A DNA stretch of 64,000 nucleotides from Branchiostoma belcheri. Taxonomy: Eukaryota; Chordata; Leptocardii; Amphioxiformes; Branchiostomatidae. This document shows, one piece after another, positions 11,903 through 22,100 of this stretch. The first letter of the stretch is position 1. Every line of letters begins with the position of its first letter. The DNA lies in contig NW_017803824.1 of NCBI RefSeq assembly GCF_001625305.1, positions 377,689-441,688 on the forward strand. The letters are read 5' to 3'. The notes below the pieces were generated by a model. That model saw only the letters and a program-made list of their open reading frames with translations. It had not been told where the DNA came from and searched no databases. A program made the position numbers and the translations under genes.

Positions 11903-12470
11903 AGGCAATCAGCTACTATGAACAGGCACTGCGGACGAACAGGAGTATCTATGGTCAGAGTACACCACATCCTGACATTGCCGCCTCACTTAACAACCTG
12001 GGGTCAGCCTGGAACCAGCTGGGTGATCACAGGAAAGCATGCAGCTACCATGAACAGGCACTGCAGATGAGGAGGAGTATCTATGGTCAGAGTACACCAC
12101 ATCCTCACATTGCCACCTCACTCAACAACCTGGGGGCAGCCTGGAAACAGCTGGGTATTCACAGAAAAGCAATCAGCTACCGTGAACAGGCACTGCAGAT
12201 GTGGAGGAGTATCTATGGTCAGAGTACACCACATCCTCACATTGCCAGCTCACTCAACAACCTGGGGTCAGCCTGGAATGGTCTTGGAGATTAAAGGCAA
12301 TCAGCTACTATGAACAGGCACTGCGGACGAACAGGAGTATCTATGGTCAGAGTACACCACATCCTCACATTGCCACCTCACTTAACAACCTGGAGACAGC
12401 CTGGTACAACCTGGGTGATCACAGGAAGGCAATCAGTCTCTGCCAACAAGCCTTGACTATGGCTCAGTAG
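9240..12470 (+). repeat. 132-bp coding tandem repeat (TPR array)
   Basis: About 24-25 units of exactly 132 bp, marked by GGTCAGAGTACACCACATCC. Twenty are in the main reading frame; about 4-5 lie after the first 4-bp deletion at about 11,899. The second deletion, at about 12,291, is identical in context, and the last unit ends LTMAQ-stop at 12,470. Units differ mainly in the two codons after TGG and in the codon after CAGATG. Confidence 0.95.
11903..12470 (+). pseudogene. Out-of-frame tail of the TPR array
   Basis: These units still read as TPRs but in shifted frames, separated from the gene by two identical 4-bp deletions 392 bp apart (three units less 4 bp). The last segment ends with [19 protein letters not shown], which looks like a genuine C-terminal cap, so the ancestral gene probably ended at 12,470. 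A sequencing or assembly error is an alternative. Confidence 0.65.
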
Positions 12471-12537
12471 GTTTACAGCCAAGACAAAAGTCATCCATTG
12501 AATGTTTCATTGAAACATATATTACAAGATTCACATT

Positions 12538-12660
12538 CCCGACATTGCCACCTTATTTAACAGCCTGGGGTCAGCCTGGTATAATATGGGTGACCACAGA
12601 ATAGCAACCAACTACTATGAACAGGCACTGCAGATGGAGAGGAGTTACTGTATCATTCAG
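12538..12660 (+). pseudogene. Degenerate single TPR unit in the 3' region
   Basis: The sequence still resembles the array (GACATTGCCACCTTATTTAA, then GAACAGGCACTGCAGATGGA) but lies after the stop and is broken. It marks where the array formerly reached. Confidence 0.7.
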
Positions 12661-13836
12661 CAATGACCTGATATTTAATTCCTTCAAGCTGAACACTGAA
12701 AAAGAATGAATCCACACAGACATCTTGGACCCTGATACAAATCTTTACAGTAACATCAGATGTCAAACCTATGGAGTCTACCCCTACAAAAAGAGCCATA
12801 CTGTCAGGAATCCCTTACCTGTGTAAGCACAGCGGTGCTACTGTCTTCCCCACAGGAGTCGTAGATCATCTTGGCCAGTTCCTCGGGGGGGGAGGGGGTG
12901 AGTGATGGTCCTCTCCCTTGGCTGGGGGGGGGGGCTACTGACAACTGCTTCTGTCGCACTCACTAATAAGTCCATGGAAGCTGTGGGAGGGGAGAAATAA
13001 AGTCAAACCTACTGATGACCCACTAAATCATTTTGAATATCTTGCATCTTAGTACTCAAGGTACAATGTAAAAAGTAACATGCCATAACTCCTAAGGTGT
13101 CACCACACGTTTTCACTTCATGACATGAGAACAGGTACTAATTTATACACTAAATTATCTATTATGAAATGTCATAATTCTAATATCTCACTATGAAGTG
13201 TACAGACCAAAGTGGAGTGCACTTAAGCTAAAGATTGTAGCTTCAGTTTGTATCCTCTTGTTTGTATGTATAGTAAATGTTGTAGTAGACCTTAGGAAGG
13301 AAAGTTGCTGTACTTTTATTGTGTCAATTTTTTATTGTTTAACCTGTTCAATTTCAATTGATAGATTAGTACAAACTTAACTGAAGATGTTCATGTACTG
13401 TGCAATCAAACAATTGTTCTACATCAAATTTATTATTAATCATTTAGTTTATAACTTGTCATTTCTATAAAACACCCACAAGTGCAATATGTAGAACTGG
13501 ATCCACTGGATTGTTCTGATGTCTTTCAAGATTGTTTGATGTATTGAATGAAAAATCAGTTTTCAAAATTGAATCATGCTATACCTCTTCCATGTACAAC
13601 AGATTGACATGCAAAACATTTGGCAACTCTAATACATGTTGTGTATTCTCAAACTTTGTGTAACAAATGATAAATTATTAATAATTGTGTTTCGGGTTTT
13701 ATCCAGGCCTGTTACTTATTAAAGAATGGAAATTGATTAAAGAATGAATAAATAATCGAATGAATGAATAAATCGTTAATTGAATGAATGAATTGAGTGA
13801 GTGAGTGAATCATGCAATAAAAAGGCCAACTTCTAG
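12661..13836. other. 3' flank of the TPR gene
   Basis: No coding region. An AATAAA at about 12,995 is a candidate polyadenylation signal for the TPR gene. G-runs at about 12,877-12,935 and a GAAT/GAGT-rich microsatellite at 13,740-13,810 are present. Confidence 0.4.
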
Positions 13837-13879
13837 CACAAGCCTACGTGTCTAAGAGAGCCACAAGCCTAATAGAGAG

Positions 13880-13995
13880 ATAACATGCCAGGGGAGTAAA
13901 CTGTTCTTTCCAACGGAGCAACTCCCCTGGCATGTTCTCTCTCTCTCTATTTGGCCAATTTCTACCTCTTTGCAGCCGCCTCCCGAAGCCTGGTA
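13880..13995 (+). repeat. Dispersed MITE family, 'CCCGAAGCCTGGTAGA' type
   Basis: Shares CTCCCCTGGCATGTTCT, CTATTTGGCCAATTTCTAC and CCTCCCGAAGCCTGGTAGA with copies at about 14,170, 20,329, 23,150, 28,220 (minus) and 54,325. This copy also has a local inverted repeat around the CATGCCAGGGGAGT motif. Confidence 0.6.
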
Positions 13996-14423
13996 GACAG
14001 GGAGACTTATGTTTGATTTACTCACTATGTATCAATCAAATGCATGGATTTGGTGAAGAAAGTACTGTAGAATTAAGTGAACATTGGGGTACGTTGTGTA
14101 ATAAGAACTGAAGTTCAGAATATTACTAATTTGATGGGTTTCTACTGAAAAGCAGAACCACCAAATGACATGCCTGGGGAGTAAATTGTACTCTCTGGCA
14201 GCCAACTTCCCTGTCATGTTACACATGTATCTCCTGAAGCCTAGTTTTCCCCAACGCCTCCTAGCGGTAACTATTATAATTGCCCCGATATTGTAAGGCA
14301 TGCGCAGAGTTGGAGGTACGTTGACACCCCTTGAGAGCTTATCAAGCTCCGGTCTTTTCAAGCTTGTTTCAAATTTCGAGTCAGATGATACCCTCATAAA
14401 TGCGACCTACCTTAATCTAACAA

Positions 14424-14828
14424 GAAATGCATTAATGTATAGACGATGCAGGGTACCTCATAAGAAGATTAATCTCCAAGCAGATCTTTCGGTGGGGGAA
14501 GACAGTATCAAATTGGCCAGTCTGTAACCATTTCCCACCAAAGGTGGACAATTTGATATAACATCTGTGTCCATAATATCACCATAGTCCATAATATCGT
14601 CACCTTGAGAAATAGTGTGCTTAAATATATTTTTACTGCAACATACCCTAGGTGTGCAGGAGTGCATACCAAAAGTATGTTGCAGTAAAAATATCTTAAA
14701 GCACACTATTTCTCAAGGTGACGATATTATGGACCCTGGTGATATTATGGACACGGCTGTTACTGTCTTCTCCCCACCGAAAAATCTATTTGGAGATTAA
14801 TCTATCTATACATTAACGCATTTCTTGG
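14424..14828. mobile_element. Large nested inverted-repeat element
   Basis: Three shells of inverted repeats share one centre near 14,656. The outer shell is AAGAAATGCATTAATGTATA against its complement at 14,809-14,828; the middle is TAATCTCCAAGCAGATCT against a diverged copy ending at about 14,800; the inner arms are about 80 nt (14,568-14,646 and 14,667-14,745) with few mismatches. The middle end is shared with the MITEs at 15,117 and 20,859. Confidence 0.7.
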
Positions 14829-15116
14829 CAGATGGTACAGCAGTACCCGAGTGGGCGGTTTGAAGGTTGGGAAGCTTTTATCAGCCAGGAAATGAGCAGA
14901 TTATGTACAACAAGAATATTCCCTCGGGGCCCAAGTGTTTACTCCGTGACGTATTTCCGGTAGTAATTCCGTGACGCATTTCCGGTAGTCACAGTAATGT
15001 TAAACATTATGTGGAGTAACTGGTCATTAGTTGTGGTTTTCGGGAAGATATAGAAATAGATAGGGCCAATTTCGAGACATTTAGTGGTCAAAATTGCCAC
15101 ACGGGTCCAATTTGAG

Positions 15117-15501
15117 TAATCTCCAAACAAATTCTGTGGGACAAGGGGGGGGGGTCTATATTGTATATTGGGGGTCTATATGCTTTTATCATGCCCCGAC
15201 TCTATATCTGTCTGTCTATCGAGGTCAATATGTACATGTACATAATGCTATGCAAATGACAAACCATGTCACAGCAATGTGAAATGTAATCTTCCATTAT
15301 AACATATATACATGTATTGAAGTTAGATTAGTTACACTAGAAAAATAGTTTATAGTTATTAAATGTTATTTGTCATACATTGTATCCAATGCAATTGTTG
15401 CGCTATTAACTTGACTTGACTATATTCTATATTGACCGCCCCAGAGTTTACAGGCGGCCAATATAGTCCCCCGTTGCCCCACAGAATTTGCTTGGAGATT
15501 A
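15117..15501. mobile_element. MITE with TAATCTCCAA termini and 9-bp target duplication
   Basis: Left end TAATCTCCAAACAAATTCTG and right end complementary to it (CAGAATTTGCTTGGAGATTA), flanked on both sides by CAATTTGAG (15,108-15,116 and 15,502-15,510). The interior is non-coding and includes a G-run. Confidence 0.85.
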
Positions 15502-15859
15502 CAATTTGAGTCATATTTCCAAAACGCCACACAATGTGCCGCTTATTCTGGTTTTGTGGTGTCACGTCTGTTTTTGGAGTGAGTATTATGTACCTTGGGA
15601 AAGAAGTTTTAACGGTGTTTCTGTTTCTGAACGGAATAACTCAAGAAGCTATGGATGGACTGCTAATTGCCAATTCTTATGTAACACATGTTAGAGAATA
15701 GTTAACCGTTATTGTTACATCATACATGTACTCTGTACGTAAGATGAAGTTATCCACACATGTATTTAGCTTTGTTAGATCTTTAGTTAAGTTGTAGAAG
15801 ACCATACAAAAGTCTCTATACTTTTTTTTGTTGTGTCAATAAAGAGTCTATGTTTATGT

Positions 15860-15962
15860 TTAAGAGATAGGGGAATTCTTTTTACACAACCAAAGAGTCT
15901 CACCTCGCTGACGTTTCGGTGAGACTCTTTGGTTGTGTAAAAAGAATTCCCCTATCTCTTAA
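15860..15962. repeat. Perfect 45-bp inverted repeat (hairpin)
   Basis: Arms 15,860-15,904 and 15,918-15,962 are exact complements with a 13-nt loop (TCGCTGACGTTTC). The lack of any mismatch points to a recent foldback insertion or ongoing arm conversion. Confidence 0.95.
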
Positions 15963-16700
15963 GTTTTACCAACCTGATGAAACTATTTTCGGAAGTATGT
16001 TTATGTTTATTAGGAATCTCCGTTCGTAATACAATGTTTGTTTACTAGTCCTTCCTGGAGTCCTTTACATATAAAAGAAATATAATCAATTACTTAACAG
16101 CTACAATCTTGAAGTATCGACGATTTGATAATTTTGAGACCCACGGTTACTTTTTAAAGTTACTTACACCCCCTTACCCATGAAGCAATCTTCGTTGCCA
16201 TTAACGCACACGTGTCCCATCTTATGTATTCACGTCACCTTGCACTTAGCTTGTACCCTTTAGATGTAGCTTTCCGATCATTGTAGTCACTTCAAATCCC
16301 TCCCTTTCAATTTTCCGTTAATCTTGAAGCTAGCTGAGTTGGCTCGCTTTTAAGCAACCTTCTCGAGTATTGTACGAGTATAAAAATACTTGAACGTATT
16401 CCTCATTGAATAGTACTAAATGCACACCCTTGATGGGGACTATAGGCTCTGAGACTGGCGAGGTAAAAGGGTGAAACAGCCGGCGCTACCTGGGGGATAG
16501 ACTGTATTGTACGAGTAATGGAAGGTCGAGCACTCGTACAATGGTGGTGGATGGGGCACTACAGTCTAACCCGTATTATACACAGCTGAGAGCTTGTAAT
16601 GTGCCTTGCTTCTGTTGTTCATGTATCCAAGCCAAAAGCGATTCAGTCTGAGCTTCTTACGTCTTTCTGTTGCTCTGTAATGTGTTTCTTTGTCATTTCA
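15963..16700. other. Intergenic, no gene seen
   Basis: No coding signal. A short direct repeat, GTACGAGTA, occurs at about 16,373 and 16,510. Confidence 0.4.
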
Positions 16701-16707
16701 TCAGTTA

Positions 16708-16819
16708 GGATGTGTGCGTGTGCGTGCATGTGTGTGTATGTATGTATGTATGTGTGTGTGTGTGTGTATGTATGTATGTGTGTGTGTATGTATGTATGTA
16801 TGTGTGTGTGTGTGTGTAG
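16708..16819. repeat. TG/TATG microsatellite
   Basis: Alternating TGTG and TATG units over about 110 bp. The Cys/Val/Tyr-rich ORF across it is an artefact of the repeat. Confidence 0.95.
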
Positions 16820-17319
16820 GGGGGGGGTATGGGCCTCTTCATACTCCACCGATCACCACTAAATAGGAATTCTATTCCTCAGATCATCCGTGCAAATCTG
16901 CGCCATCCCAGCTTTTCAAAGAGTGGCCCAGTTTTTGAGACTGACACATCCTCGCGACCGGCCACGAAATAACGATCATTAGTTTGAACACAAACCGCTT
17001 TTGATGTGTATCAAAGAGCGGAGTCAAATTACCAGGTGATGCTTTATATCGGGAATAGCCAGTGTAGGTCCTTGGCAATTAAGGGCTGCTGTGTTGGCAG
17101 TACACGGTTGTTAAGGCTACTTGAAGTTAGTTTGGTTTTTGTATGACAGCTAGTTGCACACTCAACGTTGGTTGTCTATTAAAGCGAAAAAATACAAATA
17201 AACACCAAATGATTCGAACGTAGAATGTGAGGGGCATTTCAGGTAGTATGTATGGAGGGGGTATAAAGGATCGGTATAACGTACATTTCGGGGCATAACT
17301 ATTAACTGTGAAGTCTTCT

Positions 17320-17720
17320 GTCAATGTTCACCAAATGTTGTCTAACTGCACCTTTCGAACATCATTAGGACCGACCCAGAAGGGCTAAAACTATGGAAAA
17401 ATATAGTACTTACGTCGTAAAACATTAAGTTTGAAACGATTTCGGCTACACATGATATGGGACGCCATCCATGAAATGTACTTTCTGTTGCCTGACTGTG
17501 TCTTTCAAACATCATTAGGGCGCAGAATGGTTAAAGCTATCGAAAAATATACTACATACGTAGTAAATACTATTAACTAGGTTTAATGCTATTAGAATAT
17601 CGTTCAATATCATTCCTGTTTCAGTCAACTCATGGGACGCCATCCATGAAATGTAGTTCCTGTTGCCTGGCTGTGCCTTTTCAGCATCATTAGTGCCCGC
17701 AATGGCTGAACAATCTTTTG
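17320..17720. repeat. ~175-bp tandem repeat, about 2-3 units
   Basis: GGGACGCCATCCATGAAATG recurs at about 17,459 and 17,635, each followed by TTCTGTTGCCTG or CCTGTTGCCTG and ATCATTAG. An older partial unit begins near 17,330. Confidence 0.7.
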
Positions 17721-18165
17721 CGGGGTGACTGGGCCTGTAGTAGGCGGCCGCCGCCAAACAGGTAATATTCCGAGTGAATATATAGGATTCTTTACTCGCT
17801 TCGGTGACAGTCACGACAAGAATAGGGTGAGATGAGGAGCGATTACTAAAGCTATCTCTTGTCTTCTTTTTTTTTGCATCGTGTATGAACCTGTGATAAC
17901 CTCACGACACCCGAAGTTCAAGCGCACCGCATAGCACGCTTAAAGGTCCAGTTATTTCAGTGTACCTGACAACCATTAAATGATCCTATACGCATGCATA
18001 AAGTATGCTTAAATACTAAATTTCATGCAATTATTAAGTGCATATTTGGCGTTTACGTCGCACTGGCTATGGCGTCTGCATATGTTTACACTGGATTCCG
18101 GCTTATGAACAAAACTGAAGAAACTAGCTACACCTACGGGGAGCGCTCTGTTAGTTCTTACTTGA
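17721..18165. other. Intergenic, no gene seen
   Basis: Short unsupported ORFs only. Confidence 0.35.
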
Positions 18166-18370
18166 ACTTAAACGCATTCGTATATGTGCTGACCAGCCCC
18201 CTCAACTGTGTCCTGCCACTTGCTACATAACGTAATCCAACGCCACAGGGTGTCTGCTACGGCACCAGTTGCCATGGTGACAACCGTCTTCCCCGGGCCA
18301 TTGACCTTTATTGTCTGAAAAAAGAATAGGAAGAAACAGAACAAAAACAAAATGTTTTCCTTCTGCGAAA
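18165..18370 (-). repeat. Dispersed repeat, 'GGTGTTGGATTA' family
   Basis: The minus strand matches 23,890-24,120 and 36,090-36,310: a GTTTC-TTC block, GGTCAATGGCC, CACCATGGTAACTG, GACACCCTGTGG, then AGCAAGTGGCAGGACA. Another copy lies at 34,010-34,200 (minus). Confidence 0.65.
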
Positions 18371-18660
18371 CATTAAAAAAGTTGACTGTAGTGAATCACT
18401 GCGGATGCAGATGACTAGAATGTGGCAGCTGGGATGCTTCTCATATTGACTCCCACCTGACGTACCTCACCTGTGCGTAGACGTCAGTGACCTGCTTCAA
18501 ATACGAAACAGAGCAAAAACAAGATGTTGCTCTTCTGCGAAACATAATTGTTGATTGCAGTACTAGTGGCAGACCGCGGATGTAGATGATTAGAATATGG
18601 CGTCTCATATCGACTCCCACCTGACGTACCTCACCTGTGCGTAGACGTCGGAGCGCTGCT
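18325..18660. repeat. Tandem duplication in the guanylate cyclase promoter region
   Basis: Two ~160-170-bp units, marked by TTCTGCGAAACAT (18,362 and 18,534) and by CCTGACGTACCTCACCTGTG (about 18,457 and 18,620). Confidence 0.75.
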
Positions 18661-18749
18661 AGGCGACGTGAAATCTCCGGGGGCGTGGCGTGTTCTCGCT
18701 TCTCTAACGTTCCTTCTCCGTGATCCGTTTACCCAAAGCGTGTGACGTC
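18457..18749. promoter_or_regulatory. CRE-like sites upstream of the guanylate cyclase first exon
   Basis: Seven of eight bases of a cAMP-response element occur as GACGTCA at 18,480, TGACGTCG at 18,742, and two TGACGTA half-sites in the duplicated block. The region is CpG-rich compared with its surroundings. Function is inferred only. Confidence 0.25.
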
Positions 18750-18959
18750 GCCACCGGCTCCCGCGGTCGTGACGTTGAGAGGCGCTCTTCACATCATTTA
18801 CAGCTCTAAGTCCGCGGCGATGTGCGGGAACTAATGGGATGTAGTGGTTTCTATTGATGTCCATCGCCGAAGCTTCACTGCGCTAAGCTGACTGCGTCGC
18901 GCGCGCCGGGCCGTCCGAAAACGCCGTAGGATCGCTTAGGGAATCGGGCAGCCGGTTGT

Positions 18960-19109
18960 TAGTAAATATACGTACTACAGTGGAGTCTCTGCCGTGTTTA
19001 GAAGGATCCAGCTACTGAAATCACAGGACTACAGGAGATACTACAAGTCGGTCCTCAACAAGTCACTACACCAAGGAAACTGCGTACCGAAGAGGTAGCG
19101 AAAATCATG
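18960..19109 (+). CDS. Soluble guanylate cyclase exon 1 (5' UTR and start codon)
   Basis: The coding part is only the ATG at 19,107-19,109, followed at once by a strong donor (ATG|GTAAGA). The transcription start is not visible, so the left limit is a guess. Splitting the gene right after the initiator Met is consistent with exon 2 starting at the second residue of the H-NOX domain (YGFIHC; the known beta1 subunit begins MYGFV). Confidence 0.65.
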
Positions 19110-22100
19110 GTAAGATTATATTTCTTTAAATACCATGCAGCCTAGAATGCTGTACAGCTGTTCATTGTAGTATCGGCAAAGCTACTGGCGGATGTTGTAG
19201 ATTTTCTTATATTTTGCGCCTAAAGGTTCGGTTGGTACTAAAGGCCCAGTAAAATACGTCGTGCGACCGTCCTACGATCGCAATCTCAGCACATTATTGG
19301 GATAGTCGTGATCGTGTCCTGCAAAATTCAGCGGGTAAGGCTGTCCTAGATCCTCGCCAGTTGTTGGTTTTCCCACAGCCTGCTTCTACGGCATCAAAAT
19401 CGCACCACGACCTACAACGAATGTGATTACGCGGTAATGTGCTATCATTACGTTACAGTGTTTTCGACGTGACTGGACGCCGCAGCTACAGGATGTTGAT
19501 AACACAGTTACTACCACATGTTGTCCTATTTCTGCCTTCAGGCTAGATGCGTACGCGTGCAACGTATGATACTGTATGTTGCCCACTGCTATAGAATGCA
19601 ACGTCATTCTGTGTCGACAGTATTTTCATGATCGGTACATATGTGCAAGTGCTATTTCTGGCGGGTTCATGAGTTTGTCTTTTGGACATATTCTATGACT
19701 TATAGAGAACATGGCATACATTTTGTACCGTTTATCCGATAAGACCCTGCCTTATTTCTATTCAACAAGCGTCAATATAGTACACTGCGCCAGATTGTTT
19801 TCCCCTTTGTCTTTCCCCCATTTTACTAGAACACCATATCAATTTCTTCAGGTCGCAGGTCGTACCTTTGCTCCTGTCCTGTGCGTATGCATTCTTTGCT
19901 CCCATTTCTGGCACAAAGCCTATCTAGTTAACCCGTGACTGGTAAACCCCGTGTGTTACAGTCATTCTGATTACTTCCGGGACGGAAGTGTTGTTTTGGG
20001 TGGCGCTGGTTTATGGTAGCCTCCTTCGCAGTCTTGTTGGGCGTCGGCGTTATTTTTTCTCTGAGCGACGCAAGTAATATGCCGCTCCAACAACGAGCGC
20101 GAAACCTTCTCTCAAAAACTCCCTCGGCAGCAAATCGTCCCTCGCGGCGGCATATTACTCGCGTCGCTCAGAGAAAAAATAACGCCGACGCCCAACAAGA
20201 CTGTGAAGGAGGCTAGGTTTATGGGGAGTTTGTATGTATCTTGTCCTGAGCATAGAGGATTGGAGGTGAGTGGGCGGAGATCGGGTTTCAGTTGATTGAT
20301 TCGGTATGCCCTGGGTGTGCACTCTAAATAGCCTCTACCAGGCTTCGGGAGGAGGCTGGAAAGAGCACCTGAGTGCCGCAAACTGTACTCTCCAAGCGGA
20401 CCAACTCCCCTGGCATGTCATCTGTCTATTTGGCTAACTTCAACTCTTTCCCGCCTCCCGAAGCCTGGTAGAGGCTACACTCCAAACACTACTCCACAAA
20501 AAGTGCTCTCACGTTCGCAAATCATCTGTCCAGTGATCGATATTAAGTCATACAACGTTACAGCCACCATTTAATGCCTCGTATACGTCTCCGTTTATTA
20601 CCTATGAAACACGACAATGTTAAAGACAGCCATGTATCAACCCCATTGGTCATGCTTGATTCGATTTGATGTTAGCAATCCAAGCTCTGCGACCCTGCCT
20701 CTAAATGTCAGTAGAATTTACAATCAACGCGCCTGTGGTCATAAAACAGGCCTGGGCATCAAAGCAGAGGCTCGAGATTTCACGTCTTTATTGGTTTTAT
20801 TGGGCTCTCTTTTTGTAATGATATCTTCTTTTGCCAGCCAATTCGGGTAGCAAATAGATAATCTCCAAGCAGATCTTTTGGTGGGGGTAAGACAGTATCA
20901 AATTGGCCAGTCTGTATCCATTTCCCCACCGAAGTCTTACCCACACTAAAAGATCTGCTTGGAGATTAGCAAATAGATAATGTCTGGCCTATTTCATACT
21001 GTCTTTCAGCCACCAAAAGATCTGCTCGCAGGTTGCCAGCAGATCTTTGAAACAAGCATCAAACATCATTTAACTGTCAGTTCTGATCTAAATCTTGCCA
21101 GGGAGGATTCTACCGCTGCCCGATGGAAAGTCGTCTGTTTTGAAGTGTTAATATTGAGCCATGCCTACTTCATACTGTCTTGCAGCCACAAAAAGATCTG
21201 CTTGGAGATTACATAAACAAGGAAAGGAAAAAGGAAAGGTCTCCCATGCTTCTTATGCAGAGCGTAGGGTGGTGCCCATATCCATTTCTGTAGCCCTTGG
21301 GCGACACACAGTAGTGCAATGCACTACAGCAGGGGGCTGGTCCGCTGGTAGTGCTGTGTGTTTGACCTCCCCACACTTTTTCTCATATGTGCTGAGTGCT
21401 AAGCAGAGAAAGAAGTGTGTACCATTTTTAAAGTCTTTGGTATGACCCGGCCGGGGTTTGAACTCACGACCTCCCGGTTACAAAGCGAGCACTCTACCAA
21501 TTGAGCTATTCCACATAAACAAGCATCAAACATAATTTAACTGTCAGTTCTGATCTGAATCGTGCCAGGGTGGGTTCTACCGCTGCCCGATGGACCGTCA
21601 CCCTCTATTACTGCGAAAGTCGTCTGTTTTGAAGTGTTAATATTGAGCCATGCCTATTTGTATTTCATACTGTCTTGCAGCCACAAAAAGATCTGCTCGC
21701 AGATTTCATAAACAAGCATCAAACATCATTTAACTGTCAGCTCTGATCTCAATTTTGCCAGGGTGGATTCTACCGATGCCCGATGGACCGTCACCCTCTA
21801 TTACAGCAAAAGTCGTCTGTTTTGAGGTGTTAATATTGAGCCGGGTTAAACCTTCTCGTGTTTGACGGTCCGTCCACGCGTGTAGAGACAACTCTTACGA
21901 GAATCATACATCATCTCGGAGTAAGCCTGGCACGGTTCGGTGATTTTTCCAACGACTTCAACAACCGTAACTCATATTAGATGTGCGATGGATTCAGTGC
22001 TGACTACAAAATAGTTATCGCGGACGCGTTTTTCATAGCATAAAACAAAGCCAGATCACCTTCTGGTAAACAAGTTGGCACGGTTTTCTGATTTTAGAGG

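Noticed and set aside
9447..12313. Several ORFs beginning [13 protein letters not shown] in another frame of the TPR array
   Set aside because: They are alternative-frame readings of the 132-bp repeat, which stays open because the unit is a multiple of three; the TPR frame has the family match.
9240..12470. Regular direct repeats that could suggest a CRISPR array
   Set aside because: Units are 132-bp coding TPRs in a spliced eukaryotic gene with no spacers.
16599..16862. Cys/Val/Tyr-rich ORF on the plus strand and its His/Thr-rich shadow
   Set aside because: Produced by the TG/TATG microsatellite.
17515..17814. 99-codon minus-strand ORF
   Set aside because: Lies across a ~175-bp tandem repeat and resembles no protein family.
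21440..21512. tRNA-Thr gene on the minus strand
   Set aside because: Mismatch in the anticodon stem, no acceptor pairing, a non-tRNA body and a target-site duplication show it is a SINE head.
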